DNA of 64,000 nucleotides from Ectopseudomonas mendocina (GCF_008041835.1 NZ_VRYE01000007.1:1-64000); one strand, 5' to 3'; counted from the stretch's first letter, positions 18,897-32,634 are shown. Numbers and translations are program-made. The notes: generated by a model from the letters alone, not told the origin.

Positions 18897-21298
18897 GCTG
18901 CGACCTCCTCTTCCAGATTGATGCGCGCACACAGGGTAGAGCCCTCGCCCGGCCGGCTGTCAATCTGCAACTGGCCACCGAGCATGAGCATGCGTTCCTG
19001 CATGCCAACCAGGCCGAACGACTGCCCGGGCTTGCGCAGTGTCGGATCGAAACCCTTGCCATCGTCGACCACCGACAGACACAAGGCTCTGTCCTCCAGC
19101 CACAGGCGCACCTCGACGCTGTGCGCGCTGGCATGGCGCATGACGTTGGTCAGCGCCTCCTGGAGGATGCGGAACAGGCCGATGGCCTGCGCGTCGGGCA
19201 GGCGTGGCAGGTGCTCCGGCACTTCAACCAGACAGGGAATCTGCGTGCGCTCCTCGAAGCGGCGTACCTGCCATTCGATGGCCGAGGCAATGCCGGCATC
19301 GAGAATCGGCGGGCGCAGCGCCGTGGCCACATAACGCACCAACTGGAACAACTGGGCGATCAGGCGCTTCGTGCTCGCCAGGCGCTCGTCCAGCTCGGGC
19401 ATCTGCCCGGCGCATACCAGCTCGCACATCGCCGTCTCCAGCTTGAGTACGGTCAGCACCTGGCCCAGTTCGTCATGCACTTCGCGGGCAATACGCTCCT
19501 TCTCTTCTTCACGCACGCTTTCCAGATGCGCCGACAACTGGCGCAGGCGCGCCCGCGAATCGGCCAGCGCCAGCTCGGCCAGCTTGTTCTCGGTGATATC
19601 CCAGAGAATGCCGTCCCACACTACCCGGCCATTGCCCAGCGGCCGCGCGGTGGTGCGGATATCGGCCCACAGCACCTCCTGCTTGGCGGTGATGATGCGC
19701 CCCTGCCAGTACCAGTCACTCTCGCTTTCCAGCGCCAGCGTCTGACTGTTCAGGTAGCTGGGGAGATCCTGCGGGTGCACCAGGCTGCGAATACCCCGTT
19801 CATCACGCTGCAGCTCATGCGCCGGCCAGCCGACCATGTCCTGACTGGCCTCGCTGATGTAGGCGAAGTTGACCACCGCTCCCGGCCCGGCCCGCTCCAG
19901 ACGAAACACCAGGCCAGGCACGTTACCGGCGATACCCTTGAAGCGCGCCTCGCTTTCCTCCAGCGCCGCACGCGCTCGGCGGCGCTCGGTGACGTCGCTG
20001 AGAAACACCACCAGGTACTCGGCCTGGCGATAACGCAGGAAGCTCAGGGAAACATCCGCCGGCATGCGACTGCCATCGGCACGCAGACAGTCCACCTCGA
20101 AACTGGGTGAGCCCTCGGCCTGCTGGCGCACGCGCTTCCACAGATTGAGCCAGCGGTCCATATGCAGGCCGGGCTCCAGCTGACTCAATGGCTTGTCCAC
20201 CAGCTCACCGGGGGCGTAACCGAGCATGCGTTCGGCGGCACGGTTGGCATAGCGCAGGTGACTGTCCCAGTTGACCCAGAGGATGCCGACCGTGCTGTGG
20301 TCGATGGAGAACTGGCTCAGGCGCAATGCCTCGGCCGCCTGTAGGTGACGATCCAGCTCACTGCGCGCGCCCAGCAGCCCGCGCTCGAGCGTGCGCGTCT
20401 GCTGACGCTGGCGATAGAGCGCGGTGGCGCCAATCAATAGCAACAGTGCGAGAAACAGCGCGAGAGTCTTCCAGAAGCCGACGAAGTCAGTGGATTGTGG
20501 ATAACGCAGCGGCATCCAGGTTTCGCGCAGCTCATCCAACTCACGGGCAGGCAGCGCCTGCAGGGTCAGGTCGACGATGCCGGCCAGCAACGGCTGATCA
20601 CGACGCGTGGCCAGGCGCAGCAACTGCGGCAAACCAATATCGCCAACGATACTCAGGCTGGCGAAACGCGATTCACGCAGCAACAGGCTGAGACTTGCCT
20701 CGTCCAGCACCGCGTAGCTGACCTCCTGATTCAGCACCAGCAGCAACGCGGCACGGTCCGAAGGCGCCGCACGCAGGCGCAGGTTGGTATGGGTGCGCTC
20801 CAGGTATTCGGCCGCCTGACTCGGTGAGCGCAGGGCGACCATCTGCTCCAGCGGCAGTTGATCCAGATCGACCGCGCCACTGCCACTACGCTCGCCGACC
20901 ACCAGATGCGGCACACGCAGATAGGGCATGGAATAGTGCCAGATGCGCAGACCTGCCGGTGTTTGCTGCAGGCCCGGTGCCAGGTCGATCTCACCGGCGC
21001 GCGCCGCCTGCTCCAGCGCTTGCTGGTTTGGATAAAGACGCTAGTCAGGCGCCACGCCCATCCCCTCGAGCAGACGCTGCATCAGCTCGACATTGGCGCC
21101 GGTCAGTTGCCGGTTCCGCCCCCGCTGCACCCAGGGCGCCTGTTGGATCAGGCCTACGCGCAAAACCGGATGCTCACTGAGCCAGGCACGTTGCGCGGCA
21201 TCGAACGCCGGGCGCAGTGGCATACGCGCGCTCTCGGCCCAGGCGGTGGAAACAGCCAGCATCAGCAGCAGGACGAGGGAACGAAGAAGGGAATTCAT
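18893..21298 (-). pseudogene. agtS: Sensor histidine kinase AgtS, interrupted by an in-frame amber codon
   Basis: One continuous frame of about 801 codons encodes a signal peptide (start at 21298, MNSLLRSLVLLLML), a periplasmic family-3 solute-binding sensor domain, a membrane helix near residue 275-295, two PAS domains, a HisKA_3 dimerisation box (IAREVHDELGQ, phospho-His) and an HATPase domain (EALTNVMRHA, DDGKGFDP, GLVGMQERM). TAG at 21041-21043 (codon 86) breaks the sensor domain; reading frame and homology continue unbroken on both sides. The 3' part from an ATG at 20929 could still give a 678-residue protein without signal peptide. Either a recent nonsense mutation or a sequencing error. 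The syntenic P. aeruginosa pair AgtSR senses 5-aminovalerate/GABA. Confidence 0.85.
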
Positions 21299-21413
21299 AC
21301 ACGGCGAATCCGGTGACGCGCCCCCCCCTACCTTACTCCAGTCTTGCGCCAATCGCCTGACAAAAGCGGAGCCCGGCATTAGGCTCTGTAGCAGACGATC
21401 AGGAGCCTCATCG

Positions 21414-22403
21414 ATGCGCCTTCATTCACTAGCACTGCTCGGTTTCTGCCTGCTCTCCTGTTCCGTGGCCTGGGCCGAGGAGCCGACCGAGAATGCGCCG
21501 GCTGATAGCGCCGACGCCCCCGCGGCGAGCGAACGCCCGCTGTTGCCCGAACGCAGCGTCAGCGAGGCGCAGACGCTGGAGCACCGCCTGGACAAACGTG
21601 AACAGCAGATGCTGCAGGCCGGCGCCGAAAGTTTTCTCGCCCTGTGGCTGCCTGCCAATGTCGGCGAACCCCATGGAGCAGTGATCCTGCTGCCCGGCGA
21701 TGTGGAAAACGCCGATGGCGCTGCGGCTATCGGCCCGCTGCGGCGCAAACTGCCCGACGCCGGCTGGCACAGCCTGAGCCTGACCCTGCCAGACCCGGAC
21801 GGTGACCCGCTGCCACTGCGCACTGCCGCCACTGCAACAGCGGCACCGCAAAGCGATACCACCACTACCGAGAGCGCTCCTGCCGCCGAAAGCCCGCCCG
21901 ACGCGACCGTAGACGAGGCTGCACAACCAGCCGACAGCGGCGCGATCAGCCCGGAGCAACGGCGTCAGGCGCATGTCGAGCGGGTCATGGCACGCATCGA
22001 TGCCGCCATCGCCTTCGCCAACCAGCAGCAGGCCAAGGCAATCGTCCTGCTCGGTCATGGCAGTGGCGCTTACTGGGCTGCGCGCTACCTGAACGAACGC
22101 CAGCCGGACAACGTGAAGAACCTGCTGATGGTGGCGGCGGACTTACCAGCAGGGTTCGCCCCGCCGCTGGACGAACTGGTCACCCAACTGCCGGTGGCCA
22201 CCGGCGACTTCTTCTACAAGGATCAGGCCAACGAGCGCAAGGCCGCGCTTGAACGCCTGCAGGCCAGCAAACGCGCCAAGCTGCCCAACTACATCCAGGT
22301 AGCGATGAAAGCCCTGCCGGGCAACCTGGACGTGCAGCACGAACAACTCTATCGCCGCCTGCGTGGCTGGCTACAGAAGCACACCAACGCCGCAGGCAGC
22401 TAG
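21414..22403 (+). CDS. DUF3530 family exported protein, alpha/beta-hydrolase-like
   Basis: 329 residues, start chosen behind AGGAG. Signal peptide MRLHSLALLGFCLLSCSVAWA, then a low-complexity Ala/Glu/Pro stretch. A second Ala/Pro/Thr-rich linker occupies about residues 140-180. The fold resembles an alpha/beta hydrolase: HGAVILLPGDVENADG is the first strand and turn, and LLGHGSGAYWAARYL holds a G-x-S-x-G nucleophile elbow. Function unknown; conserved next to djlA in Pseudomonas. It ends 1 bp before the convergent djlA stop, so the two genes share no terminator. Confidence 0.8.
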   Translation: MRLHSLALLGFCLLSCSVAWAEEPTENAPADSADAPAASERPLLPERSVSEAQTLEHRLDKREQQMLQAGAESFLALWLPANVGEPHGAVILLPGDVENADGAAAIGPLRRKLPDAGWHSLSLTLPDPDGDPLPLRTAATATAAPQSDTTTTESAPAAESPPDATVDEAAQPADSGAISPEQRRQAHVERVMARIDAAIAFANQQQAKAIVLLGHGSGAYWAARYLNERQPDNVKNLLMVAADLPAGFAPPLDELVTQLPVATGDFFYKDQANERKAALERLQASKRAKLPNYIQVAMKALPGNLDVQHEQLYRRLRGWLQKHTNAAGS

Positions 22404-22404
22404 C

Positions 22405-23166
22405 CTAGCGGATACCCCGGCGCTGACGAATCAGCGCATAGGCCTGATGCAGTTGGCGCGTGGTGTCGGTGGCTTCACGAATGCGCTCAGGCGAGGCGCC
22501 GGAGCCGGCCAGTTTGTCAGGGTGATGGCGGCTGAGCAGGCGCCGGTAGGCGCGCTTGATCTGCTCAGGCTCGCTGCCTTCATTCACGCCCAACAGGCGC
22601 AGCGCCTCCTGGTAACTGCCGCCAGCCGGTGCCGGTTGCTGACTGCGACGCGGCGCGTATTCCTCGCCCAGGCTATCGAGGCGGGTGCTGTCCCAGCCAA
22701 GCCACTTGCCCCAGAGCAGAATCAGCTCATGCTCACTGGCCGATACTCGTCCATCGACCCAGGCCATGCGCCAGCAGGCCCGCAGCATGGCATCGGCGCG
22801 CTCGCGCTGGCGCTGCAGCGGCGCACGCAGGTTGTCACGCCCGGTCTTGCCCCGAGCAAAAGCCTCGATGGCGCGGCGCTGGGCTGCGGCGTCCAGGCCA
22901 AGTCGCTGCATTTCCGAGCGTGTCTGCTGGATATGGCTCTGCACCACCCGACCATCACTCTTGGCCAGACGCCCCAGCATCAGAAACAGCAGGTCGTCAT
23001 CCGACGGCGCCGCACGACCGCCCAGACGCTCGCGCAGATTGTCCCAGCCATGAAGGCGCAGACGACGGTCCAGCACCTGCCCGAGCAGACCGCCCAGCAG
23101 AGCACCAGGGATGCTGGCCAGGGCCAGTCCGGCCGCAGCGCCTAGCAGGGTCGCCGGCCAAAGCAC
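22405..23166 (-). CDS. djlA: DjlA-like co-chaperone (TerB + DnaJ domains)
   Basis: 253 residues. An N-terminal glycine-rich membrane helix (LLGAAAGLALASIPGALLGGLLG) anchors it; residues about 55-160 form a TerB-like helical domain; the C-terminus is a J domain with YQEALRLLGVNEGSEPEQIKRAYRRL and the HPD tripeptide in SRHHPDKL that stimulates DnaK. It directly abuts murU, starting 0 bp after its region, in the conserved djlA-murU-amgK group. Identification by domain order and HPD is firm; the client is unknown. Confidence 0.88.
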   Translation of the reverse strand: MLWPATLLGAAAGLALASIPGALLGGLLGQVLDRRLRLHGWDNLRERLGGRAAPSDDDLLFLMLGRLAKSDGRVVQSHIQQTRSEMQRLGLDAAAQRRAIEAFARGKTGRDNLRAPLQRQRERADAMLRACWRMAWVDGRVSASEHELILLWGKWLGWDSTRLDSLGEEYAPRRSQQPAPAGGSYQEALRLLGVNEGSEPEQIKRAYRRLLSRHHPDKLAGSGASPERIREATDTTRQLHQAYALIRQRRGIR

Positions 23167-24860
<1,694 letters not shown>

Positions 24861-24984
24861 CTAGGGGTCTCCGACGGCGCTAGCCGTTGCGCGGGTCATG
24901 CTTTATTATCCAGCATCTTTTTCAGCCCATCGAGAGGCGTGCGGCCCCTGGGCCGATAGCGCGCAGGAAGCCCGGACTAACAAG

Positions 24985-27747
24985 ATGGCAGTAAAATACC
25001 CCGCGTTCCGCAAGAAATTTCCGCTGCTGGTTACCGGCAGCCTCCTGGCCCTACAGCCCGCGTTCAGCCTACAGGCCTTCGCCGCTGAGCAATACAACTG
25101 CCAGGCTTCGCCTACGGGCGGCTGGGCTTGTGCGCCGAAATCAGCAGCCAGCGCCCTGCCCCCGCGCCCGCTGCACAGCCGTGATGCTGTCAGCACCGGT
25201 GGTGCCACCAGCCAGGCAGTAGCCAAGCAGGAGGCTGCGCCGGTGCTGGTCACCGAGAGCAAGGGCCGCGCCCTCGCCTCGCGCAGCCCCGATTACAGCC
25301 ACCTGGACTGGGTCCCGCGCGAGAAGCTGACCGCAGCGCAACTGGCCGAAGCCGGCCCCTACTGCGCAGGCGCCTATGTCGAGCCGCTGCGCCCGGGCAT
25401 GGATGACACCACGCCGCTGGACGAATCGCCGATGTATGTATCGGCCAAGGCATCGCGTTTCGAGCAGGAAAAACAGATCGCCACCCTCGCCGGTGACGTC
25501 GTCCTGCGCCAGTCCGGCATGCAGGTCGAGGCCGACGAAGCCAGCCTGCACCAGACGGAAAACCGTGGCGAGTTGGTCGGCAACGTACGCCTGCGCGACA
25601 AGGGCATGCTGGTGGTCGGCGACCGCGCCGAATTGCAACTGGATAACGGCGAAGCCCGTATCGACAACGCCGAATACGTGATGCACCAGGCTCACGTGCG
25701 CGGCAGCGCGCTCTACGCCAAGCGCGAAGAGACCGCGATCATCCGCCTCAAGGATGGTACCTATACCCGTTGCGAACCGGGCGACAATGCCTGGCACCTG
25801 AAGGGCAACAACGTCACCCTGAACCCGGCGACCGGCTTCGGCACCGCGACCAACGTGACGTTGCGGGTCAAGGACATTCCGGTGTTCTACACCCCGTACA
25901 TTTACTTCCCGATCGACGACCGTCGCCAATCCGGTTTCCTGCCGCCGAGCATCGGCACGTCGAGCAGCAACGGCTTCTCGCTGCAAACGCCGTACTACTT
26001 CAACCTGGCGCCGAACTACGACGCCACGCTGTACCCGACCTACATGGCCAAACGCGGCCTACTGATGGAAGGTGAGTTCCGCTACCTGACCGAGAGCAGC
26101 GAAGGCCAGATCGGCGCTGCCTACCTCGACGACAGCGAAGACGAGCGCAAACTGCAGTCCGAGTACGAAGATCAGCGCTGGATGTACAGCTGGCAGCACA
26201 AGCAGGGGCTGAATTCGCGCCTGCTCGCCGAGGTCGACTACACCGACATCAGCGACCCGTACTACTTCCAGGACCTGGATACAGATCTGGGCATTGAAAC
26301 AACAACCTACATCAACCAGCGCGGTACCCTGACCTATCGTGGTGACAGTTACACCGCTCGCCTGAACCTGCATGCTTACGAGCTGGCCAATATCACCGAC
26401 GTGACACCGTACGATCGTCTGCCGCAGATCACCCTGGACGGCAAACTGCCCTTCAACCCGGGCGGGCTGGAGTTCACCTACGGTTCAGAGCTGGTTCGTT
26501 TTGACCGCAGCCTGCGAAACGGCGAGTTCATCAACAAAGACGGCGTTTCCGAAGGTCCGTGGCACGATGTGAATATTTCTGGCCTGGCTCGCGCCAACGG
26601 CACGCGACTGCACCTTGAACCCGGCGTGAGTCTGCCGCTTGACTGGAGCTGGGGCTTCGTCAAACCGCAAGTTAAGTACCTGCAGACCAATTACGATCTG
26701 GATCTCGACCAACGCGGTAAAAATACACTTCTGCCAAACGAGCAATACAGCAGCAGCCAGAACCGTGGCATAGGCCTGTTCAGCGTCGATAGCGGCCTGT
26801 ACTTTGACCGCGACACAACGTTATTCGGTCGCGAAGCACGTCAAACCCTTGAACCGCGCTTGTTCTACCTCTACGTCCCTGAAGAAGATCAGACCGACAT
26901 CCCGGTATTCGACAGCAGCGAAAGCACCTTTAGCTATGCGTCGCTTTGGCGTGAGAATCGCTTCAGCGGCAAGGATCGTATCGGCGACGAGAACAAGATA
27001 TCCCTCGGCGTGACCAGCCGCTGGATCGAGTCCAACGGTTTCGAGCGTCAGCGCATCAGCCTTGGCCAGGCCTTCTATTTCGAGGACCGCAAGGTACAGA
27101 TGCCAGGCATCGACTACCGCACCCGCGAAGAAGCTCAGTCGTCGGTCTCGCCGTACGCCTTGGAGTACATGTACCGCTACAATCAGGACTGGCGTTTCAC
27201 CTCGAGCTTCAATTGGGATCCGGACAGTCACCGCACCCGTTCCGGCAGCGCCATGTTCCACTATCAGCCTGCCGACAACCCGCGCAAGATCATCAACGCT
27301 GGCTACCGCTATCGTAATGACACCCTCAACTACGACCAGAGAACCGGTCGCTGGTTGTACGGCGGTGATTACGGTGAGCCGACAGACCCCTATTACGTCA
27401 AGAACTACTACAAGATCGACCAGCATGACTTCTCTGTTATCTGGCCGCTGGCTCCGCAGTGGAGCCTGATCTCGCGCTGGCAGTACGACTATGGCCGCAA
27501 CCGTACCCTCGAAGCCTTCGGTGGTTTCGAATACGACAGCTGCTGCTGGAAGCTGCGCCTGATCAACCGTTACTGGATCGATTACGACGAAGTCAGCCTC
27601 AACCCGTCGCGCAACGACGAGCCGGACCGCGGCATCTTCCTGCAGATCGTCCTCAAGGGCCTCGGCGGCGTCGTTGGCAACAAGGTGGAAACTTTCCTCG
27701 ACCAAGGCATTCAAGGTTACCGTGAACGTGAAGACCAAGCTTTCTGA
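24985..27747 (+). CDS. lptD: LPS-assembly outer membrane protein LptD
   Basis: 920 residues from the ATG of [11 protein letters not shown]; upstream in-frame codons lack family similarity. Signal peptide about 1-33, an extended Pseudomonas-type N-terminus, an OstA/LptA-like beta-jellyroll (about 150-290) and a 26-strand barrel ending in aromatic strands. With LptE it inserts LPS into the outer leaflet. Cysteines for the inter-domain disulphides are visible at YNCQAS, GWACAP, PYCAG and near the C-terminus at DSCCWKL. Its last codons overlap surA, which encodes the chaperone that folds this barrel. Confidence 0.96.
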   Translation: MAVKYPAFRKKFPLLVTGSLLALQPAFSLQAFAAEQYNCQASPTGGWACAPKSAASALPPRPLHSRDAVSTGGATSQAVAKQEAAPVLVTESKGRALASRSPDYSHLDWVPREKLTAAQLAEAGPYCAGAYVEPLRPGMDDTTPLDESPMYVSAKASRFEQEKQIATLAGDVVLRQSGMQVEADEASLHQTENRGELVGNVRLRDKGMLVVGDRAELQLDNGEARIDNAEYVMHQAHVRGSALYAKREETAIIRLKDGTYTRCEPGDNAWHLKGNNVTLNPATGFGTATNVTLRVKDIPVFYTPYIYFPIDDRRQSGFLPPSIGTSSSNGFSLQTPYYFNLAPNYDATLYPTYMAKRGLLMEGEFRYLTESSEGQIGAAYLDDSEDERKLQSEYEDQRWMYSWQHKQGLNSRLLAEVDYTDISDPYYFQDLDTDLGIETTTYINQRGTLTYRGDSYTARLNLHAYELANITDVTPYDRLPQITLDGKLPFNPGGLEFTYGSELVRFDRSLRNGEFINKDGVSEGPWHDVNISGLARANGTRLHLEPGVSLPLDWSWGFVKPQVKYLQTNYDLDLDQRGKNTLLPNEQYSSSQNRGIGLFSVDSGLYFDRDTTLFGREARQTLEPRLFYLYVPEEDQTDIPVFDSSESTFSYASLWRENRFSGKDRIGDENKISLGVTSRWIESNGFERQRISLGQAFYFEDRKVQMPGIDYRTREEAQSSVSPYALEYMYRYNQDWRFTSSFNWDPDSHRTRSGSAMFHYQPADNPRKIINAGYRYRNDTLNYDQRTGRWLYGGDYGEPTDPYYVKNYYKIDQHDFSVIWPLAPQWSLISRWQYDYGRNRTLEAFGGFEYDSCCWKLRLINRYWIDYDEVSLNPSRNDEPDRGIFLQIVLKGLGGVVGNKVETFLDQGIQGYREREDQAF

Positions 27748-29020
27748 TCGCCTGCGCCCCCTGCTATTGGGCGCAGCACTGCTGGCAGCAATGGCTCAGG
27801 CCCAGGTTCGCCCACTGGATCGCGTCGTGGCCATCGTCGACAACGACGTGGTCATGCAGAGCCAGCTCGAGGCTCGCCTGCGTGAAGTACAACAGACCAT
27901 CGACAAGCGCGGTGGCGCCCTGCCTCCGGAGAACGTACTCAGCCAGCAGGTGCTCGAACGCCTGATCATCGAGAACATCCAGCTGCAGATCGGCGAGCGC
28001 TCCGGCATTCGTATCACCGACGAAGAGCTGAACCAGGCCATGGGCACCATCGCCCAGCGCAACGGCATGAGCCTGGAGCAGTTCCGCGACGCGCTGGCTC
28101 GTGATGGCCTGTCCTATGCCGATGCTCGTGATCAGGTGCGTCGCGAGATGATCATCAGCCGTGTGCGTCAGCGCCGCGTGGCCGAACGCATCCAGGTCAC
28201 CGACCAGGAAGTGCAGAACTTCCTCGCCTCCGACCTGGGCAAGATGCAGCTGTCGGAAGAGTTCCGTCTGGCCAATATCCTGATTCCGGTTTCCGAGGGC
28301 GCGTCCTCCAGCGAAATCCAGGCCGCCGAGCGCCAGGCGCAGGAGGTGTATCAGCAGCTGCAGCAAGGCGCAGACTTCGCGCAACTGGCAATTGCCCGCT
28401 CGGCCAGTGAAACCGCGCTGGAAGGCGGCGAGATGGGCTGGCGTAAAGCCGGTCAGCTGCCGCCACCGTTCGACAGCATGATCAGCCAGCTCAATCCGGG
28501 CGAAGTCACCGAGCCGGTGCGTACACCGGGCGGCTTCATCATCCTCAAACTGATCGAGAAGCGCGGTGGCGACACTCAGGTGCGTGACGAAGTGCATGTT
28601 CGTCACATTCTGATCAAGCCCAGCGAGATTCGCAGCGAAGAAGAAACCCGTCGCCTGGTCGAGCGCCTGCATCAGCGCATCGTCGATGGCGAGGATTTCG
28701 CCGAACTGGCAAAGAGCTTCTCGGAAGATCCGGGTTCTGCACTCAATGGCGGCGACCTGAACTGGATCGACCCCGAGGCGCTGGTGCCCGAATTCCGCGA
28801 AGTGATGAACAACACTGCCAGTGGCGAGCTGTCCAAACCGTTCAAGAGTCCTTACGGCTGGCACGTGCTGCAAGTCATGGGCCGCCGCGCCACTGACAGC
28901 AGCGCGCAGTTCCGCGAACAACAGGCCGCAAACCTGCTGCGTAACCGCAAGTACGACGAAGAGCTGCAGGCCTGGCTGCGCCAGATCCGCGACGAAGCCT
29001 ACGTCGAAACCAAGCTGTAA
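27728..29020 (+). CDS. surA: Periplasmic chaperone/peptidyl-prolyl isomerase SurA
   Basis: 430 residues from a GTG that overlaps the end of lptD by 20 bp; this start gives the signal peptide [20 protein letters not shown] and the usual Pseudomonas length. The N-terminal chaperone helices ([19 protein letters not shown]) are followed by two parvulin domains, about 170-275 ([11 protein letters not shown]) and 285-380 ([11 protein letters not shown]). It escorts outer membrane proteins, including LptD, to the Bam complex. Coupling to lptD by overlap makes biological sense. A second GTG two codons earlier is an alternative start. Confidence 0.95.
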   Translation: MKTKLSDRLRPLLLGAALLAAMAQAQVRPLDRVVAIVDNDVVMQSQLEARLREVQQTIDKRGGALPPENVLSQQVLERLIIENIQLQIGERSGIRITDEELNQAMGTIAQRNGMSLEQFRDALARDGLSYADARDQVRREMIISRVRQRRVAERIQVTDQEVQNFLASDLGKMQLSEEFRLANILIPVSEGASSSEIQAAERQAQEVYQQLQQGADFAQLAIARSASETALEGGEMGWRKAGQLPPPFDSMISQLNPGEVTEPVRTPGGFIILKLIEKRGGDTQVRDEVHVRHILIKPSEIRSEEETRRLVERLHQRIVDGEDFAELAKSFSEDPGSALNGGDLNWIDPEALVPEFREVMNNTASGELSKPFKSPYGWHVLQVMGRRATDSSAQFREQQAANLLRNRKYDEELQAWLRQIRDEAYVETKL

Positions 29021-29038
29021 AAGTCGTTTCGAACGCAA

Positions 29039-29066
29039 GAGCCCGGCCCAGCGCCGGGCTTTTTCG
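29039..29066 (+). terminator. Intrinsic terminator after surA
   Basis: AGCCCGGC-ccag-CGCCGGGCT stem followed by TTTTTC, 20 bp after the surA stop and 50 bp before pdxA. Confidence 0.88.
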
Positions 29067-29117
29067 TTTCCGGCCCGGCAGCGTAAACTGGCGCCCCACG
29101 CCACACCGAGAGCCATC

Positions 29118-30113
29118 ATGACTGCGCAGCCCTGCTTTGCCCTCACCCCTGGCGAGCCCGCTGGTATCGGCCCCGATCTCTGCCTGCTGCTGGCCCGGCA
29201 GGCGCAGCCAGCGCCTCTGGTCGCCATCGCCAGTCGCGAGCTACTGGCAGAACGTGCTAAGCAGCTGGGGCTGAATATCGAATTGCTGACCGTCGGCCCG
29301 CAGCGATGGCCAGACAGCCCCGCAGCGGCTGGCAGCCTCTACGTCTGGGACACGCCCCTGGCGACGCCTGCCACACCCGGCAAACTGACGCCCGCCAACG
29401 CCGCCTATGTGCTGCAGACCCTCACCCGCGCAGGCCAAGGCTGCCTGGACGGAACATTTGCCGGGATGATCACGGCGCCCGTACACAAGGGTGTGATCAA
29501 CGAAGCGGGTATCGCCTTCTCTGGCCACACCGAGTTTCTCGCCGAACTGACCCACACCCAGCAGGTGGTGATGATGCTGGCGACCCGCGGCCTGCGCGTG
29601 GCGCTGGTCACCACTCACCTGCCACTGAAGGATGTCGCAGCAGCCATCACCGCCGAACGTCTGGAGCGTGTGACCCGCATCCTGCATGCCGATCTGCAAA
29701 GCAAGTTCGGCATCGCCAAGCCGCGCATCCTGGTGTGCGGGCTCAATCCGCATGCAGGCGAAGGCGGGCATCTGGGACGTGAGGAAATCGAGATCATCGA
29801 ACCGACGCTGGAGCGTCTGCGCAGCGAAGGCATGAACCTGATCGGCCCGCTGCCGGCCGACACCCTGTTCACCCCCAAGTATCTCGACCATGCCGATGCC
29901 GTACTGGCCATGTACCACGACCAGGGCCTGCCCGTGCTCAAGTTCAAGGGCTTCGGTGCGGCGCTCAATGTCACGCTGGGCCTACCGATCATCCGCACCT
30001 CGGTGGATCATGGTACTGCCCTGGATCTGGCCGGTACCGGCAAGGTGGACATCGGCAGCCTGCAGGTGGCACTGGAAACCGCCTACCAGATGGCCGCCAG
30101 CCGCCGGGAATGA
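29118..30113 (+). CDS. pdxA: 4-hydroxythreonine-4-phosphate dehydrogenase
   Basis: 331 residues from ATG at 29118 ([20 protein letters not shown]). NAD-dependent dehydrogenase of the DXP-dependent pyridoxal phosphate pathway. Metal-binding His residues are in [20 protein letters not shown] and [12 protein letters not shown]; the substrate loop is [12 protein letters not shown], and [13 protein letters not shown] closes the site. Length and order (surA-pdxA-rsmA-apaG-apaH) are as in enteric and pseudomonad genomes. Confidence 0.95.
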   Translation: MTAQPCFALTPGEPAGIGPDLCLLLARQAQPAPLVAIASRELLAERAKQLGLNIELLTVGPQRWPDSPAAAGSLYVWDTPLATPATPGKLTPANAAYVLQTLTRAGQGCLDGTFAGMITAPVHKGVINEAGIAFSGHTEFLAELTHTQQVVMMLATRGLRVALVTTHLPLKDVAAAITAERLERVTRILHADLQSKFGIAKPRILVCGLNPHAGEGGHLGREEIEIIEPTLERLRSEGMNLIGPLPADTLFTPKYLDHADAVLAMYHDQGLPVLKFKGFGAALNVTLGLPIIRTSVDHGTALDLAGTGKVDIGSLQVALETAYQMAASRRE

Positions 30114-30225
30114 ACCACTGAGACCACAGCCCGCGCCCGCGGCGCCATTCGCTGGTAGACTGTGCGACTTTCTTTTTGCATCCAGCCTCGAGCAAAACGC
30201 CTCGAGGCGCTGCGCGGAGCCGTAC

Positions 30226-31035
30226 ATGTCCGAATACCAACACCGCGCGCGCAAGCGCTTCGGCCAGAACTTCCTGCATGATGCCGGGGTGATCGACCGC
30301 ATCCTGCGCGCCATTCGCGCCAAGGAAGACGAACGCCTGCTGGAAATCGGCCCAGGCCAGGGTGCCATTACCGAAGGGTTGCTCAGCAGCGGTGCGCAGC
30401 TCGACGTGATCGAACTCGACCTCGACCTGATCCCCATCCTGCAAGGCAAGTTCGGCGACAATCCGCGCTTTCGCCTGAATCAGGGCGACGCGCTGAAATT
30501 CAACTTCGCCCGCCTCGAAGCGGCGCCGCGCAGCCTGCGCGTGGTCGGCAACCTGCCCTACAACATCTCCACGCCGCTGATTTTCCATCTGCTGGACAAC
30601 GCGCCACTGATTCGCGACATGCACTTCATGCTGCAGAAGGAAGTGGTCGAGCGCATGGCCGCCGGCCCGGGCGGTGGCGATTGGGGGCGGCTGTCGATCA
30701 TGGTGCAGTACCACTGCCGCGTGGAGCATCTGTTCAATGTCGGCCCCGGCGCCTTCAACCCGCCGCCCAAGGTGGACTCGGCCATCGTCCGCCTGGTGCC
30801 GCATGAAACCCTGCCGCATCCGGCCAAGGATCATCGCCTGCTCGAACGCGTGGTGCGTGAGGCCTTCAACCAGCGCCGCAAGACCCTGCGCAACACGCTC
30901 AAGCAGCTGCTGCCCGCCGAGGCCATCGAGGCTGCCAGTGTCGATGGCAGCCTGCGCCCCGAACAGCTGGATCTGGCTGCCTTCGTTCGTCTGGCCGACC
31001 AGTTGGCCCTGCAGCCCTCGGTTGCGGCGGACTAA
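30226..31035 (+). CDS. rsmA: 16S rRNA (adenine1518/1519-N6)-dimethyltransferase
   Basis: 269 residues; the ATG at 30226 gives [19 protein letters not shown], the standard N-terminus (also called ksgA). SAM-binding motif [17 protein letters not shown], catalytic motif [13 protein letters not shown], and the C-terminal helical RNA-binding domain with [11 protein letters not shown]. It dimethylates two adenines in helix 45 and acts late in 30S assembly; loss gives kasugamycin resistance. Confidence 0.96.
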   Translation: MSEYQHRARKRFGQNFLHDAGVIDRILRAIRAKEDERLLEIGPGQGAITEGLLSSGAQLDVIELDLDLIPILQGKFGDNPRFRLNQGDALKFNFARLEAAPRSLRVVGNLPYNISTPLIFHLLDNAPLIRDMHFMLQKEVVERMAAGPGGGDWGRLSIMVQYHCRVEHLFNVGPGAFNPPPKVDSAIVRLVPHETLPHPAKDHRLLERVVREAFNQRRKTLRNTLKQLLPAEAIEAASVDGSLRPEQLDLAAFVRLADQLALQPSVAAD

Positions 31036-31064
31036 ACTGCATTAACGCTCAACGGATTCATCGC

Positions 31065-31445
31065 ATGTCCGACCCTCGTTATCAGATCGACGTCAGCGTC
31101 ACCACCCGCTACCTGGCTGCGCAATCGCAACCGGAGCAGAACCGCTACGCGTTCTCCTACACCATCACCATCGTCAACAACGGCGAGCTACCGGCGCAAC
31201 TGCTGTCGCGTCACTGGATCATCACCGACGGCGATGGCCGCGTGCAGGAAGTCCGGGGCGCCGGGGTGATCGGCCAGCAACCGCATATCGAGCCCGGCGC
31301 CAGCCACACCTACAGCAGCGGAACGGTCATGACCACCCAGGTCGGCACCATGCAGGGCAGCTACCAGATGCTCGCCGAAGACGGCAAACGCTTCGACGCA
31401 ACCATCGCGCCGTTCCGCCTGGCTGTGCCGGGGGCCCTTCACTGA
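31065..31445 (+). CDS. apaG: ApaG (DUF525) protein
   Basis: 126 residues, single immunoglobulin-like domain. Characteristic [41 protein letters not shown] and the glycine-rich [20 protein letters not shown] strands are clear. Biochemical role unresolved; family members bind nucleotides or pyrophosphate. Its TGA shares one base with the apaH start (TGATG), so they are translationally coupled. Confidence 0.94.
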   Translation: MSDPRYQIDVSVTTRYLAAQSQPEQNRYAFSYTITIVNNGELPAQLLSRHWIITDGDGRVQEVRGAGVIGQQPHIEPGASHTYSSGTVMTTQVGTMQGSYQMLAEDGKRFDATIAPFRLAVPGALH

Positions 31446-32263
31446 TGGCGGTGTATGCCGTCGGCGACCTGCAGGGTTGCCTGAAACCGCTCAAGTGCCT
31501 GCTCGAACAGGTGGCCTTCGATCCCGCGCAAGACCAGCTGTGGCTGGTCGGCGATCTGGTCAACCGCGGCCCGCAGTCGCTGGAAACCCTGCGTTTTCTC
31601 TACTCCATTCGCCATGCGATCACCTGTGTACTGGGCAACCATGACCTGCACCTGCTGGCTGTCGCACACAATATCGAGCGCCTGAAGAAAGGTGACACCC
31701 TGCGCGAGATTCTCGACGCGCCGGATCGCAATGACCTGCTCGATTGGCTGCGCATGCAGAAGCTGGTGCACCACGACGCCGAACGCAAGGTGACCCTGGT
31801 ACATGCCGGCATCCCGCCGCAGTGGACACTGAGCAAGGCGCTGCGCCGTGCTGCCGAAGTCGAAGAGGCGCTGCGTGACGACGCCCGTCTGCCGCTGTTT
31901 CTCGACGGCATGTATGGCAACGAGCCGGCCAAGTGGAGCAAGGAGCTGCATGGCGTCACCCGCCTGCGGGTGATCACCAATTATTTCACCCGCATGCGCT
32001 TCTGCACCGCAGACGGCACGCTGGATCTGAAGACCAAGGAAGGCGTGGGCAGCGCACCGCCCGGCTTCGCGCCCTGGTTCAGCCACCCGCAGCGCAAGAT
32101 GCGCGGCGAGAAGATCATCTTCGGCCACTGGGCAGCACTGGAAGGCCATTGCACCGAGCCCGGCCTCTACGCACTGGACACCGGCTGTGTCTGGGGCGGC
32201 GCGATGACCCTGCTCGATGTCGACAGTGGCGCCCTGCATCGCTGCACCTGCCCCAAGGCATAA
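31445..32263 (+). CDS. apaH: Symmetrical bis(5'-nucleosyl)-tetraphosphatase
   Basis: 272 residues, metallophosphoesterase. It splits Ap4A to two ADP and limits alarmone and Np4-capped RNA in stress. Dimetal motifs are [32 protein letters not shown] and VHAGIPP, with late FGHWAALEG. Gene order rsmA-apaG-apaH is conserved. Confidence 0.95.
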   Translation: MAVYAVGDLQGCLKPLKCLLEQVAFDPAQDQLWLVGDLVNRGPQSLETLRFLYSIRHAITCVLGNHDLHLLAVAHNIERLKKGDTLREILDAPDRNDLLDWLRMQKLVHHDAERKVTLVHAGIPPQWTLSKALRRAAEVEEALRDDARLPLFLDGMYGNEPAKWSKELHGVTRLRVITNYFTRMRFCTADGTLDLKTKEGVGSAPPGFAPWFSHPQRKMRGEKIIFGHWAALEGHCTEPGLYALDTGCVWGGAMTLLDVDSGALHRCTCPKA

Positions 32264-32295
32264 GCCTGCCCTTCATCCGGTAAAGGTTCCTGAAC

Positions 32296-32625
32296 ATGAG
32301 CGAATTCAAACGCATCTCCCCACAACAGGCACAAGAACTGCGTGCACAGGGCGCCGTGGTGGTCGACATTCGTGACCCACACAGCTTCGCCAATGGCCAT
32401 ATCAGCGGCTCGCGCCATCTGGACAACCACTCACTGCATGACTTCATCACCCACGCCGACCTCGACGCACCGCTGATCGTCTCGTGCTACCACGGCAACT
32501 CCAGCCAGGGCGCTGCCGCCTATCTCGCAGGCCAGGGCTTTTCTGAGGTTTACAGTCTCGACGGTGGTTTCGAGCTGTGGCGCGCCACCTACCCAAGCGA
32601 GACGGCGCAAAGTTCCGAAGAATAA
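32296..32625 (+). CDS. glpE: Thiosulfate sulfurtransferase GlpE
   Basis: 109 residues, single rhodanese domain. Active-site loop CYHGNSS with the persulfide-forming Cys, and [15 protein letters not shown] as the CH2A motif. It transfers sulfane sulfur from thiosulfate to cyanide or thioredoxin-like acceptors in the cytoplasm. In Pseudomonas it sits after apaH and away from glp genes. Followed by a perfect 11-bp hairpin without a T tract. Confidence 0.92.
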   Translation: MSEFKRISPQQAQELRAQGAVVVDIRDPHSFANGHISGSRHLDNHSLHDFITHADLDAPLIVSCYHGNSSQGAAAYLAGQGFSEVYSLDGGFELWRATYPSETAQSSEE

Positions 32626-32634
32626 ATTTCTTCA

